From NCBI GenBank assembly GCA_964411425.1, contig CAYPKW010000012.1:1-55915 (forward strand): 55,915 nucleotides of DNA. The letters run 5' to 3'. The translations under genes and the position numbers were made by a program. Shown here one piece after another: positions 7,903 to 15,786 of this stretch (its first letter is position 1; every line of letters starts with the position of its first letter). A model generated the notes under the pieces. It had not been told where the DNA came from. It ran no database searches and saw only the letters and a program-made list of their open reading frames with translations. Source of the DNA: CAYPKW01 sp964411425. Lineage in GTDB: Bacteria; Pseudomonadota; Alphaproteobacteria; Dongiales; Dongiaceae.

Positions 7903-9978
7903 TTAAGATACCGGTTGGACGGGCATCGAGTGGGCGGGGCGGCTCTGGATGCGCTCCAAGAGCTCACGCACCGCGGCGCTGATGGCGTCTTTGCCCGGCA
8001 GCAAGGCCCGCTGCAGCACGGGTGAGGCCGGAATGCGAGTATCTGGCGCGCCGATGCGTCGCGGCGGCGCCTTCACGAGATGTGCGTTCCGTTCGAAGAC
8101 ACGCGCGGCGATCTCGGCCCCCATGCCGCCGGTCCGGTTCGCTTCGTGCACGATCACGACCCGACCGCCGCAATGAGAAACCGCCTCGTCGATAGCCAAG
8201 TCGTCAATCGGCGACAACCATCGCAGATCGAGAACGCTAACCGCTATGCCCGACCGCGCAAGATCGTCCGCCGCCTCCATAGCATGCTGCACGGCGGTTC
8301 CCCAACAGATAATCGCCGCATCGTTGCCAGAGCATCGCACCTTCGCCCCACCAATGGGTCGCGCGTTATCGCTCAATCGTACCGCGCCGCGCTGCTGATA
8401 AAGCGCGCGCGCTTCTATGATAATGCAGGGATCGGGGTCTGCCACGGCGGCTCGGATCATGTCGTAGGCGTCTTGGGGAGTGGAGGGGAGCCCGACGCGC
8501 AGTCCCGGGATATGAGCCAGAAGAGCCTCGAGGGATTGCGAATGCTGCGCGCATGAGCCGGGCGTGGCCCCCTGCTGCAGCCGCACCACCATGGGCACGC
8601 TGCATTCGCCTCGCGTGACGTACCGAACGTTGGCAGCCTGGTTGATGAGTTGATCGAGCGCGACGAGGAGGAAGTCTGCCCACATGATTTCGACGATCGG
8701 GCGTAACCCTGTGATCGCCGCACCCACGGCCGATCCGAGGATGGCGCTCTCGGCGATCGGCGTATCGAACACCCGCTCCTTTCCGAAATCCCGCTGCAGA
8801 TTGCGCGTAGCCCCGAAAATGCCGCCGGCGAGTCCCACATCCTCTCCGTAGACAAGCACATCGGAGCGCGTGTGGAGTTCGGCCCTGAGCGCCTCGTTGA
8901 CCGCTTGAACGTAAGTCATGTCCTGGGCTGTAACGTCATCCGGCGACATGTCGGTCGAAGTGGAGTTCGGATGCGCCACGACGTGGTCGCGCGCGGTGTG
9001 CGCCGAAGGCTTCGGTGCGGCCAGGGCCTCCTCCGTCAATTTCTCGATTTCGCCCTCGATCTCGTGCTCGGTTCTTGCAAGCTGGTCCGCCGTAACAATT
9101 CCCGACCCTACCAGGCGCGCTCGGAGCCGCAGGATCGGATCGCGCATTTCGGCCGCGGTCCGATCCGCCTTGGAGCGATAGTGCTCGACGTCGCGATTGT
9201 AGTGGCCCCAGAGCCGGATCGTCCGGCACTCGATGAAGCTGGGCCCCTGTCCCGCGCGCGCGCGTTCGGCCGCGACGCGAACCGCATCCCGTACCGCAAC
9301 GGGATCGCATCCGTCGATGGTCGCGGAGCTGATCCCATAGCCACCGGCGCGCCTGGCCAATCGCTCGACCTTGATGATTTCTGCCGTCGGTGTCATTTCC
9401 GACCAACCGTTAGCCTCGCACAGCAGAAGAAGTGGCAGGTTCCGGCTCGCGGCAAACACCATGCCTTCGTGCAATGCGCCCTGGCTGGTGGCGCCATCCC
9501 CGAAAGAAACGACCACGACCCCACCGGTGCCACGCAGCGCACAACCCATCGCGACACCACAGGCGATCGGCACGCCAGCGCCGACTATGGAGTTCTCGCC
9601 GATGAAGCCACGGCCTGGAGCCATCACATAGGCCGAGCCGGCTCGCCCGCCGTTGATGCCGCTCTCTCGGTGACAAATCTCGCAGAGCAACTCAAGTGGC
9701 GTGATTCGGCTTTCCAGCGCCCAGCCATGGCCCCGGTAGGTCGCCACGATGCGGTCTTGTTCGCCAAGAGCGGCGGTTGCGCCGACCGGGATCGCCTCTT
9801 GACCCGCGCAGAGGTGCACCGACCCCGCGATCGGCGGCGGCACTCGCGCGCTTAGATCCCAGCAGCGCCGTTCGAACGCCCGGATGAACGCCATGCGGCG
9901 GTATGCGGCCACGGCAAACGCGGCGTCTTCGACCCGAATGGCCTGCGCGCCCCGGCCTTCGGGAGTGTCTCTTGCCAT
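7903..9978 (-). CDS. Fused thiamine-dependent 2-oxoacid dehydrogenase E1 (alpha-beta)
   Basis: A 691-residue fusion. The alpha part (about 1-330) has the YRGHGW motif and the thiamine-diphosphate/Mg motif GDGATSQGALHEG ending at CEAN. The beta part (about 345-691) starts MTYVQAVNEAL and has YGEDVG, FDTPIAES and LRPIVEIMWADF. Such proteins decarboxylate 2-oxoacids or acetoin-like compounds and pass the acyl group to a lipoyl E2. No E2, E3 or lipoyl domain is visible here, so those must be elsewhere or another acceptor is used. The ATG at 9978 is preceded by AGGGAG at good spacing. The gene heads the operon with the ABC importer and is divergent from an IclR regulator. Confidence 0.92.
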   Translation of the reverse strand: MARDTPEGRGAQAIRVEDAAFAVAAYRRMAFIRAFERRCWDLSARVPPPIAGSVHLCAGQEAIPVGATAALGEQDRIVATYRGHGWALESRITPLELLCEICHRESGINGGRAGSAYVMAPGRGFIGENSIVGAGVPIACGVAMGCALRGTGGVVVVSFGDGATSQGALHEGMVFAASRNLPLLLLCEANGWSEMTPTAEIIKVERLARRAGGYGISSATIDGCDPVAVRDAVRVAAERARAGQGPSFIECRTIRLWGHYNRDVEHYRSKADRTAAEMRDPILRLRARLVGSGIVTADQLARTEHEIEGEIEKLTEEALAAPKPSAHTARDHVVAHPNSTSTDMSPDDVTAQDMTYVQAVNEALRAELHTRSDVLVYGEDVGLAGGIFGATRNLQRDFGKERVFDTPIAESAILGSAVGAAITGLRPIVEIMWADFLLVALDQLINQAANVRYVTRGECSVPMVVRLQQGATPGSCAQHSQSLEALLAHIPGLRVGLPSTPQDAYDMIRAAVADPDPCIIIEARALYQQRGAVRLSDNARPIGGAKVRCSGNDAAIICWGTAVQHAMEAADDLARSGIAVSVLDLRWLSPIDDLAIDEAVSHCGGRVVIVHEANRTGGMGAEIAARVFERNAHLVKAPPRRIGAPDTRIPASPVLQRALLPGKDAISAAVRELLERIQSRPAHSMPVQPVS

Positions 9979-10121
9979 CACGAATCTCCCTGCACGCCGC
10001 ATGCTTGAACTGCACCGGCTTCCTCGCGCCGACTAGGAACGTCGGCGCCAGGTTCGCTCGAAGCGGAACCGCAACCGCGAGGCTACATCGCGCAGCCGCC
10101 CATCGTCAATACGTGATATAA

Positions 10122-10138
10122 GTATCATGATATGATAC
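10122..10138. promoter_or_regulatory. Palindrome, candidate IclR-family operator
   Basis: GTATCAT-GAT-ATGATAC is a perfect 7-bp inverted repeat with a 3-bp centre in an AT-rich island between the divergent E1 and IclR genes. IclR proteins bind palindromes of this size in their own divergent promoter region, so this is the best candidate for autoregulation and control of the importer operon. Binding is inferred. Confidence 0.55.
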
Positions 10139-10172
10139 AAATCCATTTGCGGTTTGCGAGGACGGCCTGGCG

Positions 10173-10952
10173 ATGAAACAGCAGATATCGAAGCCGACCC
10201 AGGCATCCGGCGCGGAGACGGCGGTTAGGCCGAGGGTCCAGTCCGTGGCGCGCGCGGTGTCCATATTGACCACCGTGGCCCAGAGCTCGGACGGTTTGCG
10301 CGCCATGGAGATCGCTGAGCGGCTTCGGCTCGGCCGGCAAGCCACATACCACCTGCTGCATACTCTCGTTGGCTGCGGCATGCTGACGCGCAATCGGCAC
10401 AAACGCTACGTGCTTGGGCTGCGTGTGGCTACTCTCATCGAGGCCTTTGGTCGCCATCTGGCGCCGCCGGAGCATCTCGCTCCATTGGTCAGAGCCGTCG
10501 CGAATGAAACGGGCGAGACCGCCTATGCCGTGGGTTGGCACGACGGTGAGATCGTGACCCTCGTAGCGGCTCCCGGAAGAAGCGCCGTACATGCGGTTAC
10601 CATCCCCCAAGGCTATTACGGGCACGCGCACGCTCGAGCGACGGGAAAGCTACTGCTCGCATATGCGCCAAAGGAGACTTGCGATGAGTACCTTCGAACC
10701 CGTCGGCTGGAGAAGAGAACTCCCAGGACGCTTGTCGACCGCAAGTCGCTTGCACGGGAGTTTCAACGGATCCGAGAGCATGGTTTTGCCACCGACCGGG
10801 AGGAGTTCGCGACAGGGTTATGTTGCCTCGCGGTTCCCATCGGCGGGAACGGTGCGACGTTCGCGCTTGGCATGTCCGCGCCGGCCGAGCGATTCAAAGT
10901 TAGGTCGCAAGAGTATCTTCACGCAATGCGTCGAATCGCCAAGACCGCTTGA
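10173..10952 (+). CDS. IclR family transcriptional regulator
   Basis: A 259-residue regulator. The winged helix-turn-helix lies at about 22-85 (VQSVARAVSILTTVAQ, then LRLGRQATYHLLHTLVGCG) and the IclR effector domain follows (ATGKLLLAYAP, ATDREEFATGLCCLAVPI). IclR members sense small organic acids and usually repress catabolic operons. It is divergent from the E1/ABC operon, with a palindrome between, and is followed at 17 bp by a binding-protein-like gene and an enolase-superfamily gene, so it probably controls both directions. Confidence 0.93.
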   Translation: MKQQISKPTQASGAETAVRPRVQSVARAVSILTTVAQSSDGLRAMEIAERLRLGRQATYHLLHTLVGCGMLTRNRHKRYVLGLRVATLIEAFGRHLAPPEHLAPLVRAVANETGETAYAVGWHDGEIVTLVAAPGRSAVHAVTIPQGYYGHAHARATGKLLLAYAPKETCDEYLRTRRLEKRTPRTLVDRKSLAREFQRIREHGFATDREEFATGLCCLAVPIGGNGATFALGMSAPAERFKVRSQEYLHAMRRIAKTA

Positions 10953-10969
10953 GGGCGGAGCAGGCGCCG

Positions 10970-12124
10970 ATGCGGACGATCCGGCTCGAGGGCATTACCT
11001 GGCAGCATCGACGCGCCGTCGATCCACTGCTGGGCACGCTGTCGGCATTTCGTGCCCAGCGACCGGACATCGAGGTGGCGTGGGAGGCACGCCCGTTGCA
11101 CGGCTTCGAGTTTCAGCCGGTTGCGGAGCTGGCCGAGCGCTATGATCTGATCGTCCTGGACCATCCCTTCGTCGGCGACATCGCGGCGAGCCGCTGCCTG
11201 CTGCCGTTGGACGCGCTGGTCGACGAGGAACTTGCCGGAACTTTCGTCGGCCCTTCGCTTGAGGCATACCGCTACGGCGGTCACATTTGGGCGCTACCGG
11301 TCGATGCCGCATGTCAGGTTGCCGTCTATCGGCCCGATGTTCTGGGGGACGCACCGGTGCCGCGTAGTTGGAGCGAGATGCTGGCGATAGGTGAGCGGGC
11401 GCGGGCGCGGGGGATCAAGCTTGCGATCGCTCTCAAGGGCGTGCACGGCCTGATGACCTTCTTCACGCTTTGCGCCAACCTCGGGCGCCCGTGTTCCAGC
11501 GATCCGGATGAACCGCTCGTCGACCGCGAGACGGCTGCGATCGTGCTCGACGCCATGCGCCGGTTGCTGGCGCTCTGTCCGCGTGAGGCGCTGGACTGGA
11601 ACTCGATCGCGCTCCACGAAGCCATGGCCGCGCGCGACGACCTGATCTACTGCCCGGCGGTCTATTGCTATGCGACCTATGCCGAGGCCGACAACGCGCA
11701 TCCGCTGCGTTTCGCCGATCTGGCGGGCTTCGAGGGCCCGTTGCCCGCCGGTTCCACCATCGGGGGCGCTGGCATCGGCGTGTCGGCGCGCGTCGCCGAC
11801 CGCGCGGCGGCCTTCGCCTACCTTCGGTTCCTCATGCAACGTGCGACGCAGCGGCTGTTTGCCTTTCACCACGGGCAGCCGGCGCGCCGCGACTGCTGGC
11901 AAGATGCGGAGATCGACGCCCGTTTCGGCGGCTGCTACACGAACACGATCAAGACGATCGAACTGGCTTGGGTTCGCCCGCGCTATCGGGGCTATCTCGC
12001 CTTCCAGGCCGAAGGTGGCCGGCTGATCGAGGCGCACTTACGCGGCGCCATCGGCGAACCCCGGCTGCTCGACGAGTTGGCGCGGCTGCACGCGCAAGGA
12101 CGACAGGGAGGACGCCAATCATGA
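10970..12124 (+). CDS. Extracellular solute-binding protein-like protein without signal peptide
   Basis: A 384-residue protein related to family-1 (sugar) ABC binding proteins: domain pattern with YDLIVLDHPFVG, LPLDALVDEE, YGGHIWALPVDAACQVAVYR, the Trp-rich PRSWSEM segment and a C-terminal AFAYLRFLMQ helix. The ATG at 10970 directly begins MRTIRLEGITW with no hydrophobic leader. An earlier TTG at 10949 adds only seven polar residues. It therefore looks cytoplasmic, unlike normal binding proteins, and no permease or ATPase of the sugar family is nearby. It overlaps the next gene by 4 bp (ATGA). It may be an intracellular ligand-binding or sensing protein, or an exported protein whose leader was lost. 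Confidence 0.8.
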   Translation: MRTIRLEGITWQHRRAVDPLLGTLSAFRAQRPDIEVAWEARPLHGFEFQPVAELAERYDLIVLDHPFVGDIAASRCLLPLDALVDEELAGTFVGPSLEAYRYGGHIWALPVDAACQVAVYRPDVLGDAPVPRSWSEMLAIGERARARGIKLAIALKGVHGLMTFFTLCANLGRPCSSDPDEPLVDRETAAIVLDAMRRLLALCPREALDWNSIALHEAMAARDDLIYCPAVYCYATYAEADNAHPLRFADLAGFEGPLPAGSTIGGAGIGVSARVADRAAAFAYLRFLMQRATQRLFAFHHGQPARRDCWQDAEIDARFGGCYTNTIKTIELAWVRPRYRGYLAFQAEGGRLIEAHLRGAIGEPRLLDELARLHAQGRQGGRQS

Positions 12125-13251
12125 AGATCACCGACATCGAGGTCATCGCGCTTCGGGTTCCGGGCTGGGACGCCCGCAATTTCGACGGTTCTTACGACAA
12201 CTGCGTCGTCAAGATTTCGACCGACGCCGGCATCGTCGGCATCGGCGAGGTGGACAGCGTGCCCAAGGTCATCCGCGCCATTGTCGAGGCACAGGATTCC
12301 CACACCCATGCCCGCGGGCTGAAATCGGTTCTGCTGGGTTCGGATCCGCGCGAGGTCGAGGCATTGTGGGACCGCATGTACGACGCGACCAGCTACTACG
12401 GCCGGCGCGGCGTCGTCATCCACGCGATCAGCGGCATCGACATCGCGCTGTGGGACATCCGCGGCAAGGTCGCGGGCAGGCCGGTGGCGGAGCTCCTCGG
12501 CACACCCAAGCGCAAGCGCCTCAAGGCTTACGGAACCGTCTACCCGCTGGGCGCAACGCCGGACGAGGTCAAGCGCAACATCGACCGCGGTTTGAAGCTC
12601 GGCCTCAAGGCGATCAAGATCGTCGTCGATCCGTTCTGGCGCGACGACTTACAACTCGCTGCCTCCCTGGTACGCGCCGCGCGCGAGCATGTCGGCCCCG
12701 ACTTCATGTTGATGATCGACTGCGCGACCGGTTGGACCACGGCGGACCAGGGCCTGCCGTTGATGCCGATCTTCCGTGATAACGGCCTAGCCTGGGTGGA
12801 GGCGCCGCTGCCGATCGACGACCTCGACGGCCACGCGCGCTTCCAGGGGTTCGGCGTGCCGATCGGCGCCGGCGACCTCGGCCTCACCACGCGCTACGAG
12901 TACGAGATCATGTTCGACCGCGCCAAGGCCGACATCGCCCAGCCGGACGTGACCATGGTCGGCGGGCTGAGCGAGCTCAAGCGCGTGGCCGAGGTGGCAA
13001 AGAAATTCGGCAAGCGCGTGGTGACGCATGGCTACAAGAGCAACATCACCATCGCCTGCAACCTGGCCTTCCTGGGGCAGCATGAAGACGAGGAAGTGCT
13101 TGAATATTCAACCAGCCAGTCGCCGCTGCGCTGGGAGCTCACCAACGAGCGGTTTCCGATCGACGCCGATGGCATGGTGGAGGTGCCGACCGCACCAGGC
13201 CTCGGCGTCACGCTTAACCAGGCAACGGTGGCAAAGTATCGGGTGCGCTGA
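12121..13251 (+). CDS. Mandelate racemase/muconate lactonizing enzyme family protein (2 of 3)
   Basis: A 376-residue enolase-superfamily enzyme. It begins MKITDIEV, like the paralogue at 1073. Visible catalytic positions are Lys166 (KAIKIV), Asp200 (MIDCATGW), Glu227 (VEAPLPIDD), Asp252 (GAGDLG), Asp276 (QPDVTM) and His303 (THGYKS). The third metal ligand is Asp instead of the usual Glu, and the second residue of the KxK pair is Val. The start ATG overlaps the stop of the preceding gene. It ends nine bases before the end of the convergent third paralogue. A sugar-acid dehydratase or racemase role is inferred from the family. Confidence 0.9.
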   Translation: MKITDIEVIALRVPGWDARNFDGSYDNCVVKISTDAGIVGIGEVDSVPKVIRAIVEAQDSHTHARGLKSVLLGSDPREVEALWDRMYDATSYYGRRGVVIHAISGIDIALWDIRGKVAGRPVAELLGTPKRKRLKAYGTVYPLGATPDEVKRNIDRGLKLGLKAIKIVVDPFWRDDLQLAASLVRAAREHVGPDFMLMIDCATGWTTADQGLPLMPIFRDNGLAWVEAPLPIDDLDGHARFQGFGVPIGAGDLGLTTRYEYEIMFDRAKADIAQPDVTMVGGLSELKRVAEVAKKFGKRVVTHGYKSNITIACNLAFLGQHEDEEVLEYSTSQSPLRWELTNERFPIDADGMVEVPTAPGLGVTLNQATVAKYRVR

Positions 13252-13260
13252 ACATCGGTC

Positions 13261-14433
13261 TCATCGGCGGTCGATGCGATAGCGCTCGACGACGGCTTCG
13301 TTGAGCTCGATGCCGAGGCCCGGTCCAGTCGGCAGATCCATCAGACCTCCATCGAGGGTGGGCTCCGGCGATACCAGGTCGCGGCGCAGCGGGCTGTCGT
13401 AAACATGGGGTGAGATGAACTCGAACAGCGGCGCCGCCGGGCAGGCGGCCTGGAAATGCCGGCCGCAGTGGGCGAGGATGCCGGTCTTCCAACCATGCGG
13501 GATGACCTGCACGCCGTAGAGTTCGCACATCTCCGCGATGCGCCTGATCTCCGTGAGGCCGCCGCAGCGGCTGATGTCGGGCTGCACCACTGCCACCTTG
13601 CCGACCTCGATCCATTCGCGGACTTCCCAGCGCGTAGCCGCGAACTCGGCGCCGCAGATACGGATCGGGCTGACGGCGGAAAGGCGCGCGTGGCCCAGGA
13701 GGTCGTCGTGCTGCAGGGTGGCCTCGGCGAAGTAGATGTTGCAATCGGCGACGCGGTCGAGCACCCACTTGGCGTCATACCAATCCTGCCAGCGATAGCC
13801 GAAGTCGAGCGCCATGAGGATATCGTCGCCGAGCATGCGCCGGCCCTCCTTGATGAGGGCGACCAATTCGGCGTCGCTCACCAGGTCGTAAAACAGCACC
13901 TCCATCTTGACCGCGCGGAATCCCAGCGCCAACGCCTTCTCGAACTGCCGGCCGATGATGTCCATCAGGTCGCGCACGCTCTGCCCGTCGCGCGCCAGCC
14001 CAGGGAAGATGGTGCAGTAGGGCTTGAGCTTCTGCCGGCGCGCTCCGCCCATGAGCTTGTAGGCGGGGATTCCGAGCTGCTTGCCGGCCAGGTCGTGCAG
14101 CGCGATGTCGATGCCGGAGAGTGCATGGATCCCGAGCCCGCGCCGGCCCGGAAACAATGTCGCTTCGTAGAGTTTCTCCCACAGGGCCGTCACCTCGACC
14201 GGGTCGGCCTCGATCAGCAGCCGCGCCATGGTCTGGCTCCACAGGTGCGAGGTCGGCATCTCGATGAACGATTTGACGACCAGGGGCGGGGCGTCGCACT
14301 CGCCGATGCCGGTGCGCCCATCCGCGTCGCTGATGCGCACCACCACCGTATCGACGGTGCCATCGAGATCGTCGGCCTTGTCGTTCGGCACTGCGATCGG
14401 AATAACCTCGACCTTGGCGATCGGGGAAATCAT
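13261..14433 (-). CDS. Mandelate racemase/muconate lactonizing enzyme family protein (3 of 3)
   Basis: A 390-residue enolase-superfamily enzyme with Lys176 (RAVKME), Asp210 (ALDFGYRW), Glu237 (AEATL), Glu263 (CGAEF), Asp285 (QPDISR) and His313 (IPHGWKT). The KxK second lysine is Glu, as in paralogue 1. The reading frame extends upstream to 14751, but the ATG at 14433 gives the family N-terminus (MISPIAKVEVIPIAV) and overlaps the stop of the VOC gene (ATGA). It is the last gene of a short SDR-VOC-enolase operon, which suggests a sugar-acid or related oxidative pathway. Confidence 0.9.
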   Translation of the reverse strand: MISPIAKVEVIPIAVPNDKADDLDGTVDTVVVRISDADGRTGIGECDAPPLVVKSFIEMPTSHLWSQTMARLLIEADPVEVTALWEKLYEATLFPGRRGLGIHALSGIDIALHDLAGKQLGIPAYKLMGGARRQKLKPYCTIFPGLARDGQSVRDLMDIIGRQFEKALALGFRAVKMEVLFYDLVSDAELVALIKEGRRMLGDDILMALDFGYRWQDWYDAKWVLDRVADCNIYFAEATLQHDDLLGHARLSAVSPIRICGAEFAATRWEVREWIEVGKVAVVQPDISRCGGLTEIRRIAEMCELYGVQVIPHGWKTGILAHCGRHFQAACPAAPLFEFISPHVYDSPLRRDLVSPEPTLDGGLMDLPTGPGLGIELNEAVVERYRIDRR

Positions 14434-14870
14434 GGGCGCAGCTCCACCAGTTCGATGACGATACCGTTGGGATCGCGGATGTAGCCTGCCTTGCAGCCGC
14501 CCATGGCGCCGCCGGCCACCTCGACAATCTCGCCCTGTGGCTTCGCGCCGGCCGCGAACAGTCGGCGTTGGGTGGCGTCGATGTCGCGCACTTCGAGGCA
14601 AACGTGGGCGGCGCCGTTCGCGTTGGGCGCGAGGTCGGCACCGCCGGCACCGGCGTCGAGGTACTGGATGAACTCCATGTGATGGCCATAACCGAAAAGA
14701 TGCGCCACCTTGAGCCGCGCCCCGGCCACACCGGTCGCCTTGCCTTGCCAATCGCCGACCCGCTCGCCGAGCGAGGCCAGGCGAAACCCGAGCGACTCGG
14801 TCCAGAAGCGCACCGCAAGCTCGACGTCGGCGACGGTGAAGCTCGTGTGATTGAAGCCCGTGATGCCGAT
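14430..14870 (-). CDS. VOC family (glyoxalase/dioxygenase fold) protein, probable ATC start
   Basis: About 146 residues with two beta-alpha-beta-beta-beta modules: GITGFNHTSFTVADVELAV, then FWTESLGF, HMEFIQYLD, HVCLEVRDID and a final DPNGIVIELVEL. Metal ligands would be the His in FNHTSF, Glu in HMEF, His in AHVCLEV and Glu in IELVE. The first canonical start in frame, GTG at 14813, would remove the first strand and its His. An in-frame TGA lies just upstream and no ATG, GTG, TTG or CTG occurs between it and the domain. A GGAGGGAA ribosome-binding site stands right before ATC at 14868-14870, so initiation at ATC is the best reading. The gene sits between SDR and enolase-family genes. Confidence 0.75.
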   Translation of the reverse strand: MGITGFNHTSFTVADVELAVRFWTESLGFRLASLGERVGDWQGKATGVAGARLKVAHLFGYGHHMEFIQYLDAGAGGADLAPNANGAAHVCLEVRDIDATQRRLFAAGAKPQGEIVEVAGGAMGGCKAGYIRDPNGIVIELVELRP

Positions 14871-14872
14871 GT

Positions 14873-14880
14873 TTCCCTCC
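14873..14880 (-). promoter_or_regulatory. Ribosome binding site supporting an ATC start
   Basis: GGAGGGAA on the minus strand lies directly after the SDR stop codon and two bases before ATC at 14870 (the GGAGG core ends five bases before it). No standard start codon lies within reach downstream without deleting the first strand of the VOC fold. It is the element that decides the unusual start. Confidence 0.55.
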
Positions 14881-15645
14881 CTACAGAAAGCCGTAGGCGG
14901 TCCAGCCGCCGCTCACCTCGAGCACGTGGCCGGTCACGTATCGCGCGCGCACCGGGTCGAGCAGGTAGCAGATGCCCGCTGCCACGTCCTCCTCGCTGCC
15001 GAGGCAGGCGAGAGGCGTCCGGCGCCGGACGGCCTCGAGGTCGACGCCCCCCGCGTCCGCGAACTCCCGCAACGCTTCGTTCAGGATGTAACCAGGCGCG
15101 ATGGCGTTCACGCGAATGCCGCGCTCCGCCCACTCTATCGCCTGCAGCTTCGTGAGCGCGATCAGCGCCGCCTTCGACACGCAATAGGGGCCGCGTCCGG
15201 GAGCGCCCACCTGGCCGAGGACCGAGGACACGTTGACCACGGAACCTCCGCGCGCCATGAAGGGCACTGCCGCGTTCGAAATGAGGATGGGTGCCATGAG
15301 ATTCACATCGAGCACGCGCTGCCAGCGGGCGCGCGAGAGCTCGAGGAGCGGCGCGTGGTCGAACGTGCCCGCATTGTTGACGAGGTCGTCGAGGCCGCCG
15401 AAGGCCTCGACGGTCGCCGCCAGCGCGGCCCCGACCGCGCGCCCGTCGGTCACGTCGCCCGCGAGCCCGATCCCCCGCCCGGCGCCAAGGGCGCGGGCCG
15501 TGGTCGACGCCGCCTCGCCGTCGAGGTCGTAGAGCGCGACGCGCCCGCCCTGCTCCACGAGGGCACGCGCGGTCGCGGCGCCAATGCCGCGAGCGCCACC
15601 GGTGATGAAGACGCGGCGCCCGGCAAGTGACTGTTCGCTGGTCAC
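14881..15645 (-). CDS. Short-chain dehydrogenase/reductase (SDR) family oxidoreductase
   Basis: A 254-residue classical SDR: NAD(P)-binding TGGARGIG near residue 15, acidic YDLDG favouring NAD, LVNNAG, catalytic Ser in VNVSSVLGQ, YCVSK with the catalytic Tyr and Lys, and the C-terminal VTGHVLEVSGGW. The GTG start at 15645 is preceded by GGGAGG. It is first in the SDR-VOC-enolase set and probably oxidises a hydroxyl of a sugar, sugar acid or alcohol. The exact substrate cannot be read from the sequence. Confidence 0.93.
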   Translation of the reverse strand: MTSEQSLAGRRVFITGGARGIGAATARALVEQGGRVALYDLDGEAASTTARALGAGRGIGLAGDVTDGRAVGAALAATVEAFGGLDDLVNNAGTFDHAPLLELSRARWQRVLDVNLMAPILISNAAVPFMARGGSVVNVSSVLGQVGAPGRGPYCVSKAALIALTKLQAIEWAERGIRVNAIAPGYILNEALREFADAGGVDLEAVRRRTPLACLGSEEDVAAGICYLLDPVRARYVTGHVLEVSGGWTAYGFL

Positions 15646-15786
15646 GGGCGACGCCTCCCAGGCGGCTACCGTTGCGCTTCGCGAATTCTACAGGTTGAGA
15701 CGACGGTGTTCAATGAGAGGCAGGCGACCTCGCCTTGCCGGCGCGCGACCCGCGCGGTGGTGGGCTGCTGGAGAGCCGCCCGCCGC

